A DNA stretch of 9,130 nucleotides from Cypionkella sp. (GCA_018063485.1 JAGPBG010000068.1:1-9130), one strand, 5' to 3'. Positions 1 to 5,906 are shown, counted from the stretch's first letter. Notes: generated from the letters alone by a model not told the origin. Made by a program: numbers and translations.

Positions 1-765
1 CAGCGCCAGCGTCATCGCCGTCAACTCGGCATCCGCGCCTTTCAGCTTGTCGCGCAACGCCGCCAGCGCTGCCGCATCGACCAGACGCGCAGCCTCGGCG
101 TCCGAGATCTTCACCTGTGCCGCCTCTAAAGCGGCCTTGTCGCCTTCGCCCCTGGCCTTCAGATCGGCAACCAAAGCGTCCAAAGCCTCCCGCCGCGCCG
201 CTGCAAGTCGCGCCGCCTCGGCCGCCGCATCCACCTCGGACCGGGTTTTCGCCAGCGCCAGTTGCAAAGCCTCTTTCTCGGAAATCAGCCGCGCCCCCGC
301 CGCCTCAAGATCGGAAACCTTGGCCGTCAGGCCCCCCACCTGCCCCAGTGCTGCATCACGCTCCCCCAAAAGACTGGCCACCTGCGTCTCGAATGTGGCG
401 ATCCGCCCCTGCGCCGCCGCCAATTCCGCCTCTCGCGCAGAAATCTGCCCGGTCAGCGTGGCGATCAGCGCCGATTGCTCATCGCCCTTGGCATTTGCCG
501 CCGCAAGATTGGCCGAAAGCCCGCTCACCTGCCCCTGCAAATCCGACACCTTGGCCTTTTCCAGCCCCAAGGCATCGGCCAGCCCGGCGATTTGCGCCGT
601 CAATGCATCGAGTTCGGTGGTCTGGGTGGTGATCGTCTCGCGCAGCACCGATTGCATCACGGTAAAGATCGTCAGCACGAACATCAGCACCATCAGCAGC
701 GTCGTCACCGCATCGACAAAGCCCGGCCAGATCATCGCGGAATCGCGTTTGCGGCGCAGCGCCAT
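1..765 (-). CDS. MotB/OmpA-like motor-associated protein with long coiled coil (C-terminus beyond window)
   Basis: The first 255 codons are visible and the frame is still open at the window edge. The protein starts MALRRKRDSAMIWPGFVDAV. It has a short basic cytoplasmic N-terminus, one transmembrane helix at about residues 13-38, and an acidic residue (Asp18) at the start of that helix in a W-x-x-F-x-D arrangement, like the proton-carrying Asp of MotB/TolR/ExbD proteins. From about residue 40 to the edge it is an Ala/Leu/Glu/Lys/Gln-rich heptad-like stretch, so a long periplasmic coiled coil is expected. Family members of this layout usually end in an OmpA-type peptidoglycan-binding domain, but that part is not visible and is inferred. 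The ATG lies 2 nt after the TGA of the channel gene (TGA-CC-ATG), so the two are very likely co-transcribed and translationally coupled. Likely role: stator or force-transmitting subunit of an inner-membrane proton-driven complex. The substrate is unknown. Confidence 0.8.
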   Translation of the reverse strand, partial: MALRRKRDSAMIWPGFVDAVTTLLMVLMFVLTIFTVMQSVLRETITTQTTELDALTAQIAGLADALGLEKAKVSDLQGQVSGLSANLAAANAKGDEQSALIATLTGQISAREAELAAAQGRIATFETQVASLLGERDAALGQVGGLTAKVSDLEAAGARLISEKEALQLALAKTRSEVDAAAEAARLAAARREALDALVADLKARGEGDKAALEAAQVKISDAEAARLVDAAALAALRDKLKGADAELTAMTLAL

Positions 766-767
766 GG

Positions 768-1934
768 TCAGCCCCGCCCGGTGCCGCTGCGCGACAATTG
801 CCGGATGGCCGCCGTCAGCGAGGACAGATCGGCCCGCAGATCGGCAAGGCTTTCTTGCCGCCCGGCAGACATTTCCTCAAGGATTTTAAGCAGTTGCACA
901 TCAATTGAGCGCAGCCGCATCCGCTGTTCGGCATCCACCATGCCGCTGCCATCCGGCCCGGTCAGCGCCGAAATCAGCCGCTCTTGCCCCTCGGCAATGC
1001 GCGACAGCGCCGCCACTTGCCCGGCCTCTGCCCCAATCTGCTGCCCCAAGAGGCCGACCGCACCGCTAAGCTGTTGCAAACCTTCTTCCACCCCGGCGCG
1101 ATTGGCCTCGGTTTGTGAAAACAGCGTTTGCAGCACATCAATCTGCGCGCTCAGATGGTCCAGCACCGCCGAAACCGGCCCGGCATCCTCGCCCTCGCCC
1201 GAGGAAAACCCCAGTCTGGTGATTGAGGACAGCCATTCCTCCAACTCACGGTAAAACCGGTTCTGGCCATGGCCTGCGAACAACTCCAACAGCCCCACCA
1301 CCAAAGACCCGGCAAGGCCCAAAAGCGAGGATGAAAACGCCGTCCCCATCCCGCCCAACTGGCTTTCCAGGCCGCTCATCAGCTTGCCGAACACCTCAAG
1401 CCCGGTCTCACCCTCTTGCGGGGCAAGCGACCGGATGGTTTCAACCACAGCCGGAACCGTGGTGGCCAGCCCATAGAATGTGCCCAAAAGGCCCAGGAAA
1501 ACCAACAGGTTGGTCAGATAGCGCGTGATATCACGCGCCTCATCAATCCGGGTTGCGACCGATTCCAGAATCGAGCGCGACGACGAGGCCGATATCTGCA
1601 TCCGCGCCCCGCGTGAGCGCAGCAGCGCCGCCAAAGGCGCCAGCAAGCTGGGCGGTGCAAGGCTGGCCGCACCCGGCGCATGGCGGGCGAAACGCTCGAT
1701 CCAGCTGACCGATTGCGCAAGGGTGAACACCTGCCAAAAACAGGCCGCCACCCCCAAGAAGAAGACCAGAACAATCACCCCGTTCAGCATCGGGTTGGTG
1801 CCCACAATCCCCAGCACCGTCGAATGGATCAGCCAGGCCCCCGCTCCCACCAGCCCACAAGCGAGCATCATGGTGACAATCTGCCGGATCGGCTGGCTGA
1901 AGGTAATCTCTGGGTCCGCCTTCGGTATTTCCAT
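768..1934 (-). CDS. MotA/TolQ/ExbB proton-channel family protein with C-terminal coiled-coil tail
   Basis: This 388-residue inner-membrane protein has four predicted transmembrane segments at about residues 17-39, 48-73, 138-164 and 196-220. The last two carry the MotA/TolQ/ExbB signature: LGLLGTFYGLATTVPAV (148-163) and GGMGTAFSSSLLGLAGSLVVG (194-214). Such proteins form the pentameric ring around a MotB/ExbD-type dimer and couple proton flow to movement. Beyond the last helix lies a hydrophilic tail of about 165 residues (223-388) rich in Leu/Gln/Glu/Ala and probably coiled coil. Typical ExbB or TolQ proteins (about 230-250 aa) lack it. I chose the ATG at 1934 (MEIPKADPEI) because the family-like sequence begins there. 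The frame also allows an ATG at 1973 and a GTG at 1985, and none of the three has a convincing ribosome binding site. The MotB-like partner follows directly downstream. The specific process powered is unknown. Confidence 0.85.
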   Translation of the reverse strand: MEIPKADPEITFSQPIRQIVTMMLACGLVGAGAWLIHSTVLGIVGTNPMLNGVIVLVFFLGVAACFWQVFTLAQSVSWIERFARHAPGAASLAPPSLLAPLAALLRSRGARMQISASSSRSILESVATRIDEARDITRYLTNLLVFLGLLGTFYGLATTVPAVVETIRSLAPQEGETGLEVFGKLMSGLESQLGGMGTAFSSSLLGLAGSLVVGLLELFAGHGQNRFYRELEEWLSSITRLGFSSGEGEDAGPVSAVLDHLSAQIDVLQTLFSQTEANRAGVEEGLQQLSGAVGLLGQQIGAEAGQVAALSRIAEGQERLISALTGPDGSGMVDAEQRMRLRSIDVQLLKILEEMSAGRQESLADLRADLSSLTAAIRQLSRSGTGRG

Positions 1935-2145
1935 CCGCTCGCATCTGCCCGTCTGCCTCGATGCCCCAACCATAGCAGGCGACACCGTTTAGCCAAGCGA
2001 AACCCGCCCGGATTTCTGCGCCATCTGCTCAGAGGCCCGATAAATTGGGCTACCCTCGACAATCGCAGCAAGCTTTGGTGCAACTTCTGGTCAATTTTGT
2101 CCTGTCTGTGTAAACAAACGGTCACCGCAAGGGAAAGGTCCGTCG

Positions 2146-3129
2146 ATGCGCGCTTTGCTATGGGTTGTGTTGCTGGTTTCGGGGCTGTGGAGCGGCTATT
2201 GGTTCGTCGGCGCAACGGCGGTTGAACGCAGCGTCGAGGCCATCTTTGCCTCGGACAACGGGCTGGAACTATCGCGAGACTCGCTCTCGGTTCAAGGTTT
2301 CCCCAATCGCTTTGATCTGACGATCGGCGCGCCATCGGCCTATGATCCGGCCAAGGGTATTGGCTGGAGCGCGCCATTTCTGCAAATTTTCTCAATGACT
2401 TGGAAACCATGGCATCTGATTGTCGCCCTTGCGAGCCAGCAAACCATCACCCTGCCGGAGGAAAGCCTGACCCTGACCTCGGCGCGCATGATGGCCAGTC
2501 TCATGCTGCATCCTGGCGTGGATCTGCGGCTGAACGAAGCCACGCTCGAGGCGGAAAATCCGGCGTTGGCCTCAGATCATGGCTGGGCCATTTCGGCAAG
2601 CAAGGCGGTTTTGGCCAGCCGCGAAGACCCCTCCCGCAAGAACAGCCACCGCATCGGGCTTGAAGTGACCCAGCTTGCCCTTGATCCACAGCTTGCCACG
2701 CGAATGGCAGCCGCTGGCTTGCCCATGACAATTCAAGACCTCCACCTCGACAGCTTTGCCAGCTTTTCCGCGCCCATCGACCGTCACGCCAGCCAAACCC
2801 AGCCCAAACTCACCGCGATAGAGTTGCAAGACAGCCGGATGATCTGGGGGGATCTGCAAATCTCGCTCGATGGCTCCGTTACCGCCGGTCCCGATGGTAG
2901 GGCCGAGGGCGCGCTGACGTTCCACGTCACCAACTGGCGCAGATTACCGCCGGCTATGGCGGCACTTGGGTTGATCACAGCCGATTTCGCGCCAAACCTC
3001 ACCCGTGGGCTTGAGGTGATGGCTTCCGCGGGCAGCAACCCCGACGTGCTTGATCTGGTTCTGAAATCGGCAAACGGCCGCGTCAGTCTTGGCCCGTTTC
3101 CACTGGGGCCTGCGCCTCGGTTTCCCTAG
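2146..3129 (+). CDS. DUF2125 domain-containing protein
   Basis: This 327-residue protein has an N-terminal hydrophobic segment (about residues 3-22, LLWVVLLVSGLWSGYWFVGA) that is either an uncleaved membrane anchor or a signal sequence, followed by a mostly beta-type periplasmic body. Features matching alphaproteobacterial DUF2125 proteins include the early GFPNRFDLTI block, a WSAPFLQIF segment, repeated short strand-like units, and the C-terminal LANGRVSLGPFPLGPAPR-like ending (here KSANGRVSLGPFPLGPAPRF). No catalytic motif is seen and the function is unknown; an envelope role is inferred from the topology. The start is well supported by AAGGGAAAGG seven bases before the ATG. It is divergent from the ExbB-like gene across about 210 bp, a region that must hold promoters for both; I could not pick a convincing -35/-10 pair there. 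It converges with dgkA, 106 bp separating the two stops. Confidence 0.8.
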   Translation: MRALLWVVLLVSGLWSGYWFVGATAVERSVEAIFASDNGLELSRDSLSVQGFPNRFDLTIGAPSAYDPAKGIGWSAPFLQIFSMTWKPWHLIVALASQQTITLPEESLTLTSARMMASLMLHPGVDLRLNEATLEAENPALASDHGWAISASKAVLASREDPSRKNSHRIGLEVTQLALDPQLATRMAAAGLPMTIQDLHLDSFASFSAPIDRHASQTQPKLTAIELQDSRMIWGDLQISLDGSVTAGPDGRAEGALTFHVTNWRRLPPAMAALGLITADFAPNLTRGLEVMASAGSNPDVLDLVLKSANGRVSLGPFPLGPAPRFP

Positions 3130-3203
3130 AAGGAGCAGACCTGAAAGTCACCGCCGGCACCACAAGGACCGCTATCCGCAGCGGCTGCAAACACCCGAAA
3201 TTC

Positions 3204-3223
3204 GCGCCATTTTGTCGTGGCGC
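3204..3223. repeat. Small inverted repeat between convergent genes
   Basis: GCGCCA and TGGCGC form a perfect 6-bp stem around an 8-nt T-rich loop (TTTTGTCG). It lies between the stop of the DUF2125 gene and the stop of dgkA, so it could act as a weak bidirectional 3'-end hairpin. There is no T-tract on either side, so it does not meet the criteria for an intrinsic terminator, and a stem this short may occur by chance. Confidence 0.25.
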
Positions 3224-3235
3224 ACCCAACGCGCT

Positions 3236-3598
3236 CTAGCCCGACAGCACCACCAGCCACACCACCCCACCGGCAATCGCCGTCACTGCCACCATGGCCG
3301 ACCCGACATCCTTGGCCTTTTTCGCACGCGGATCTTGTTCGATCGAGATATAGTCAACCACCTCTTCAATCGCTGTATTGAACAATTCCGCCGCAAGCAC
3401 CAGCAGACCGAACCCCAGGATCATCGCCCGCTCGACGGTGCTGAGCGGCAGCGAAAACGCCAGCGCCGCTGACAAGACATTCACCACGCTCCATTGCCGC
3501 AGGGATTTCTCGCTGGCCCAGGCCGCCCACCAGCCATCCCACGACCATTTGCAGGTGTTTCCAATCCGCCGGATTTCCGAACCTATCAACGCAAGCAT
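3236..3598 (-). CDS. dgkA: Diacylglycerol kinase DgkA
   Basis: This small integral membrane enzyme of 120 residues (E. coli DgkA has about 122) phosphorylates diacylglycerol with ATP to phosphatidic acid, recycling lipid released during periplasmic glucan or envelope synthesis. The signature ELFNTAIEEVVD (71-82) contains counterparts of the E. coli catalytic residues Glu69, Asn72 and Glu76 (here Glu71, Asn74, Glu78). AKKAKDVGSA (92-101) supplies the Lys-Asp pair (Lys96, Asp97). Glu30 in AAWASEKSLRQ matches the N-terminal conserved Glu. Three transmembrane helices are expected at about 38-55, 57-76 and 100-118, after an amphipathic N-terminus. The ATG at 3598 is preferred because GGGGGA lies five bases upstream; an in-frame ATG at 3625 adds nine residues but has no ribosome binding site. 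It follows the YigZ-like gene on the same strand after 66 bp. Confidence 0.93.
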   Translation of the reverse strand: MLALIGSEIRRIGNTCKWSWDGWWAAWASEKSLRQWSVVNVLSAALAFSLPLSTVERAMILGFGLLVLAAELFNTAIEEVVDYISIEQDPRAKKAKDVGSAMVAVTAIAGGVVWLVVLSG

Positions 3599-3664
3599 CC
3601 CATTCCCCCGGCCCCATTCTGGCATCGGGTTATGTGACGCAAAGCCAAGCGGCCTGTAAAGCCG

Positions 3665-4021
3665 TTACGCTTTCGACGCCGCAAGATAGGCCCGCACCGC
3701 GCTTACCACATGGGCAAAGCGGTCGCCCCCCAGATGCACGCCGCCATACCAGCGCGTCACCACGATGATGTGATCGACAAGCCCCTCGCGTTCGATCATT
3801 TTCAGGATCACCGCCGCCGCACCCGCCTCACCATCGTCATTCTTGACGGCACCTTCGCCCGACAATACCACGGCCCACGAGTTATGCGTGGCTTTGGCGA
3901 ATTTCTTGGCACGTTTCAAATCGGCCAGAAAGGCGCTCACCCCGTCGCGCCCCGCCACCGACCCCCCTGAAACCGCATAGCGCGACCCGCGGTCACGCAA
4001 AACATCTTCAATCTGCAACAT
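3665..4021 (-). CDS. Short YigZ/IMPACT (UPF0029)-family protein
   Basis: This 118-residue cytoplasmic protein resembles the N-terminal IMPACT/UPF0029 domain. Supporting blocks are a leading G-S-x-Y-x-V-S strand, AKKFAKATHNSWAVVLSG (38-55, with the family His-Asn), NDDGEAG (61-67) in place of the usual DDGEPxGTAG, and IIVVTRWYGGVHLGG (85-99), equivalent to the VVTRYFGGxxLGxGG block. Full-length YigZ proteins are about 200 residues with a second ferredoxin-like domain; this one ends after the first. The family is linked to translation regulation (IMPACT) or is uncharacterised (YigZ), so no precise function is assigned. The ATG at 4021 is the first Met of the conserved region but has only a weak upstream purine match. 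It lies 39 nt downstream of the DUF6455 gene and 66 nt upstream of dgkA, consistent with one transcript. Confidence 0.8.
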   Translation of the reverse strand: MLQIEDVLRDRGSRYAVSGGSVAGRDGVSAFLADLKRAKKFAKATHNSWAVVLSGEGAVKNDDGEAGAAAVILKMIEREGLVDHIIVVTRWYGGVHLGGDRFAHVVSAVRAYLAASKA

Positions 4022-4060
4022 GGCCGCAAACTACCCGGATGGCGCGCGGCCTGAAAGCCC

Positions 4061-4318
4061 CTAAAATCCGCCGCCCAGCGCCTCGATTTCGGGCTTGTTG
4101 GGGCAAAACCCCGGCACAGCCTCGGCCCGTGTGGTGCGCGCCAGCCAGTCCGTGCAGCAGGCGGTTTGCGCGCAGCTTTGACAGGTGGCCACCAAAGCCT
4201 GCAAATGATCGCGGCTGACCCAGCCTTGCACCACCGCCTTGGTCAGGTTCACCCCCAAAGCCCGCGTCATTCCCCGCGTATAGGCCCAGGCCCGCGGATC
4301 ATCGACATATCCCATCAT
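4061..4318 (-). CDS. DUF6455 Cys-rich small protein
   Basis: This 85-residue soluble protein matches the DUF6455 pattern common in Rhodobacterales: LGVNLTKAVVQGWVSRDHLQ (21-40), then C-x2-C-x4-C-C (Cys46, Cys49, Cys54, Cys55), WLA, and a final PGFCPN block (Cys72). Five cysteines in 85 residues suggest metal or iron-sulfur binding, or redox chemistry; this is inference, as the domain has no established function that I know of. The start is decided by GGGAGAGG seven bases before the double ATG at 4318/4315. A TTG at 4360 would lengthen the product by 14 unconserved residues. An FNR-type palindrome is centred about 67 bp upstream of the ATG, so expression is probably oxygen- or redox-controlled. 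It heads a same-strand run with the YigZ-like gene and dgkA. Confidence 0.82.
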   Translation of the reverse strand: MMGYVDDPRAWAYTRGMTRALGVNLTKAVVQGWVSRDHLQALVATCQSCAQTACCTDWLARTTRAEAVPGFCPNKPEIEALGGGF

Positions 4319-4373
4319 CTTGATGCCTCTCCCATGGCCAAAGATTTCCCAAAGTGGCAAGCCCTGCGCGCCA

Positions 4374-4397
4374 CCGCCTTGATATAAATCAAGGCGG
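4374..4397. promoter_or_regulatory. FNR/FnrL-type operator inside a 24-bp perfect palindrome
   Basis: The core TTGATATAAATCAA (4379-4392) is an exact TTGAT-N4-ATCAA box, the consensus bound by FNR and by FnrL in Rhodobacter-type bacteria. The symmetry continues outward by five more base pairs on each side (CCGCC and GGCGG), giving 10-bp arms around ATAA. It lies 26 bp after the stop of the M48 gene and is centred about 67 bp upstream of the DUF6455 ATG. On the minus strand a poor -10-like CACTTT (4356-4351) sits at the spacing of a class II FNR-activated promoter (site centre at -41.5), but that hexamer is weak. The box could instead repress. As RNA the palindrome would fold into a 10-bp hairpin, which could also protect the 3' end of the M48 transcript. 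Confidence 0.75.
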
Positions 4398-4423
4398 CCA
4401 CTCTCACCTGTCGCCCGGCCTAT

Positions 4424-5143
4424 CTATCGCCCGGTCAATTGCGCCATTACCCGCAGCACCACCGCCTTGCGCTGCGCATTGGCAGGATGGCTGCCCAGAA
4501 ACTTGTCGCCCGGATCGGGCAAGCGGTCAAAGAATGCCGCGCCCTTCACCGGATCATAGCCGGCATGAAAGGCCACTTCGGCCCCCAAGGCGTCGGCTTG
4601 CAACTCGAAATCCTTGGAATAGCTGCGCGCGGCCACTGCCGCCCCCATCTGTTGCGCCTGCTCAATTCCGGCCCGATCCAGCCCCGAGGCCGTCGCAATC
4701 GCCCCGGCCAACAAAGCCCCGGTCAAGGCCTGTTGTTCAGCCTGCGGAATGTGGCCCAGAATGTGATGCGCAGCCTCATGACCGATCACAAAGGCCAGTT
4801 CGTCGGCGTTGAGCGCATCCGAAATCAGCGCCGCCGAGAAAGCCAGGATCGGCCGCCCGGCACTATCAAGAGTTTGAAACGCATTCGCTGGCTGGTTCGG
4901 GCGATCATCAATCACAATGCGGAAATCGCAATTTCGCACCCGCCCAATATCGCGGCACGCAGCCTCGGCCACCGGCTCCAACCGGGTCGCCACCGCGCGA
5001 AAATTCGTCAGCGCGCTCGCGGGCGGCAAATTCTGAGCCAAAACCGCTGGTTGCGGGGTTTGCGGCCAGGTCTGCGCCGCTGGCAACGCAGCGACACAGC
5101 CCGCCAAACCCAGCGCCAAAGCCAATCCTGCCCATAGCCGCAT
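4424..5143 (-). CDS. M48-family metalloprotease, predicted lipoprotein
   Basis: This 239-residue zinc protease of the M48 (Ste24/HtpX/LoiP-like) family is predicted to be a periplasm-facing lipoprotein. A lipoprotein signal MRLWAGLALALGLAGC ends in lipobox L-A-G-C with Cys16 as the lipidated residue. The zinc motif HEAAH is at 122-126 in FVIGHEAAHHILGH. The third ligand Glu180 lies in KDFELQADALGAEV, and SHPANAQRK (218-226) is the family's SHP-x4-R block. Periplasmic M48 proteins generally act in envelope protein quality control; the substrate here is unknown. The ATG at 5143 is chosen because AAGGAG lies six bases upstream and the signal peptide begins there. The open frame extends to 5248 but the extra 35 residues look non-coding. 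It is divergent from the small gene at 5274 across 130 bp and upstream of the FNR box. Confidence 0.9.
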   Translation of the reverse strand: MRLWAGLALALGLAGCVAALPAAQTWPQTPQPAVLAQNLPPASALTNFRAVATRLEPVAEAACRDIGRVRNCDFRIVIDDRPNQPANAFQTLDSAGRPILAFSAALISDALNADELAFVIGHEAAHHILGHIPQAEQQALTGALLAGAIATASGLDRAGIEQAQQMGAAVAARSYSKDFELQADALGAEVAFHAGYDPVKGAAFFDRLPDPGDKFLGSHPANAQRKAVVLRVMAQLTGR

Positions 5144-5238
5144 TGCTCGCTCCTTGTCCTTATCCCCCAGATACCAAACCCCGCTGACAGTGAAAGGCCA
5201 ATGCGCGCTATCGGCGCTCTGCTGCTGATCAATTGCAG

Positions 5239-5267
5239 TTGAGCCCAACGGAGTTACGGCCTAGAAT
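5239..5267 (+). promoter_or_regulatory. Sigma-70-like promoter predicting a leaderless transcript
   Basis: TTGAGC (5239-5244) and TAGAAT (5262-5267) are separated by exactly 17 bp and match the -35 and -10 consensus at 4/6 and 5/6 positions. Counting the last base of the -10 as -7 puts +1 at 5274, the A of the downstream ATG. This agrees with the absence of a Shine-Dalgarno sequence directly before that ATG; the nearest GGAG is about 20 bases away and would be upstream of the transcript. Confidence 0.5.
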
Positions 5268-5273
5268 TATCCC

Positions 5274-5594
5274 ATGTTTACCATCGAGCACGATTTCGAC
5301 GCCACCGTGATCACCCTCATTGATGAGGGTGCCGCCCCCTTGCAAGAAGACATCACCATCGAGGCCTTTGAAGATTGCGTGGTGATCGAACAGCTTGATC
5401 CGCGCACCGATACACCGATGCGCCTTACCCTGTCGATGGCACAATTGCGCGATCTGGCGGCAGCACTCAATCTGCCCGAAGGCAGCTACAGGATCGTATT
5501 TTCACCCGAGCCTGAAGCAAACAAAGCCAAAAAACCGCGCAAATCCGCAAAACCCCCACTGGGGCCAACCAAGCCCCCCGCCGATATCGCCTAA
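5274..5594 (+). CDS. Small conserved-looking protein of unknown function
   Basis: I do not recognise a named family for this 106-residue protein. Residues 1-72 look like a compact alpha/beta domain: MFTIEHDFDATVITLID, then an acidic EDITIEAFEDCVVIEQLD stretch, a strand MRLTLS, a helix MAQLRDLAAALNLPEG and a final strand SYRIVFS. The last 30 residues form a basic, Pro/Lys-rich low-complexity tail (ANKAKKPRKSAKPPLGPTKPP), which may contact nucleic acid or simply be disordered. There is no signal peptide or membrane segment. Codon usage with G/C at third positions resembles the neighbours, so I regard it as real. The ATG has no ribosome binding site, but a good promoter places transcription start on it. 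A strong inverted repeat lies inside its early coding sequence. Its TAA overlaps the stop of the convergent DUF167 gene. Confidence 0.7.
   Translation: MFTIEHDFDATVITLIDEGAAPLQEDITIEAFEDCVVIEQLDPRTDTPMRLTLSMAQLRDLAAALNLPEGSYRIVFSPEPEANKAKKPRKSAKPPLGPTKPPADIA
5312..5331. repeat. Perfect 8-bp hairpin within the first 20 codons of the 5274 gene
   Basis: CACCCTCA-TTGA-TGAGGGTG is a perfect inverted repeat with a 4-nt loop, starting 38 nt after the ATG at 5274. In mRNA it would form a stable GC-rich stem. There is no T-tract after it, so it is not an intrinsic terminator. It may be a translational or stability element, a protein-binding dyad, or a by-product of coding for VITLIDEGA. Confidence 0.5.
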
Positions 5595-5845
5595 TCCAGT
5601 CGGAACACCTTGTCGCGCGAGGTGGCCCCCCGCAACAGGGTCAGCCTTGTCTTTGCCACGCCCAAGGCATGGGCCAGCGCCTCAATCACCGCTGCCGTGG
5701 CGCGGCCATCCTCGGGCGGGGCGGTAACGGCCACCTTCATTACCCCGCCCTCATCCGAAATCGCCGCCCGCCGCGCCCTTGGCGTCACCCGCACCGCAAA
5801 TTCCGCCCCCGGCACCGCCCGCGCCGCCCATGCCGCCTTTTCCAT
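5591..5845 (-). CDS. DUF167/YggU-family protein
   Basis: This 84-residue cytoplasmic protein has the DUF167 (UPF0235, YggU) pattern: a leading strand FAVRVTPRARR (16-26), KVAVTAPPEDGRATAAVIEALAHALGV (37-63) corresponding to the family's v-x-APPxdGkAN block, and LLRGATSRDKVFRL (70-83) corresponding to the G-x-x-SR-x-K ending. The family is small and widespread and its biochemical role is unsettled. The Asn of the usual GKAN is Thr here (GRAT). The ATG at 5845 is preferred because AGAGGGGAG lies just upstream; the longer open frame to 5968 adds 41 low-complexity Arg/Ala residues that run into the divergent gene. The stop (TAG, 5593-5591) overlaps the TAA of the convergent 5274 gene, and the start is 61 bp from the divergent nitroreductase ATG. 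Confidence 0.85.
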   Translation of the reverse strand: MEKAAWAARAVPGAEFAVRVTPRARRAAISDEGGVMKVAVTAPPEDGRATAAVIEALAHALGVAKTRLTLLRGATSRDKVFRLD

Positions 5846-5872
5846 CGCTCCCCTCTCTTGACGCTCGCGCCG

Positions 5873-5897
5873 CTTTGCCCGAGTCTGCCGGGCAAAG
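5873..5897. promoter_or_regulatory. 9-bp perfect inverted repeat overlapping a ribosome binding site
   Basis: CTTTGCCCG (5873-5881) and CGGGCAAAG (5889-5897) are perfect reverse complements around a 7-nt spacer. The right arm includes the first bases of the nitroreductase Shine-Dalgarno AAAGGAG (5894-5900), ten bases before its ATG. It lies in the 61-bp gap between two divergent genes. It could be an operator for a dimeric regulator acting on one or both promoters, or an mRNA hairpin that hides the ribosome binding site. I recognise no named regulator consensus. Confidence 0.55.
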
Positions 5898-5906
5898 GAG
5901 TCCGCC

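Noticed and set aside
47..889. Long plus-strand open frame (and another at 262-1254) opposite the motor genes
   Set aside because: The translations are Ala/Ser/Arg/Pro low complexity, typical antisense shadows of GC-rich coding sequence. The minus strand carries clear domain motifs in the same place.
1..1934. A Zorya-type anti-phage system
   Set aside because: Only the MotA/MotB-like architecture is shared. No helicase, nuclease or other Zorya partner is visible, and the upstream neighbour is a DUF2125 gene. The downstream side is outside the window, so this cannot be fully excluded.
5144..5248. N-terminal extension of the M48 protease to 5248
   Set aside because: A lipoprotein signal and a strong AAGGAG both point to the ATG at 5143; the extension has no family resemblance and covers the promoter region.
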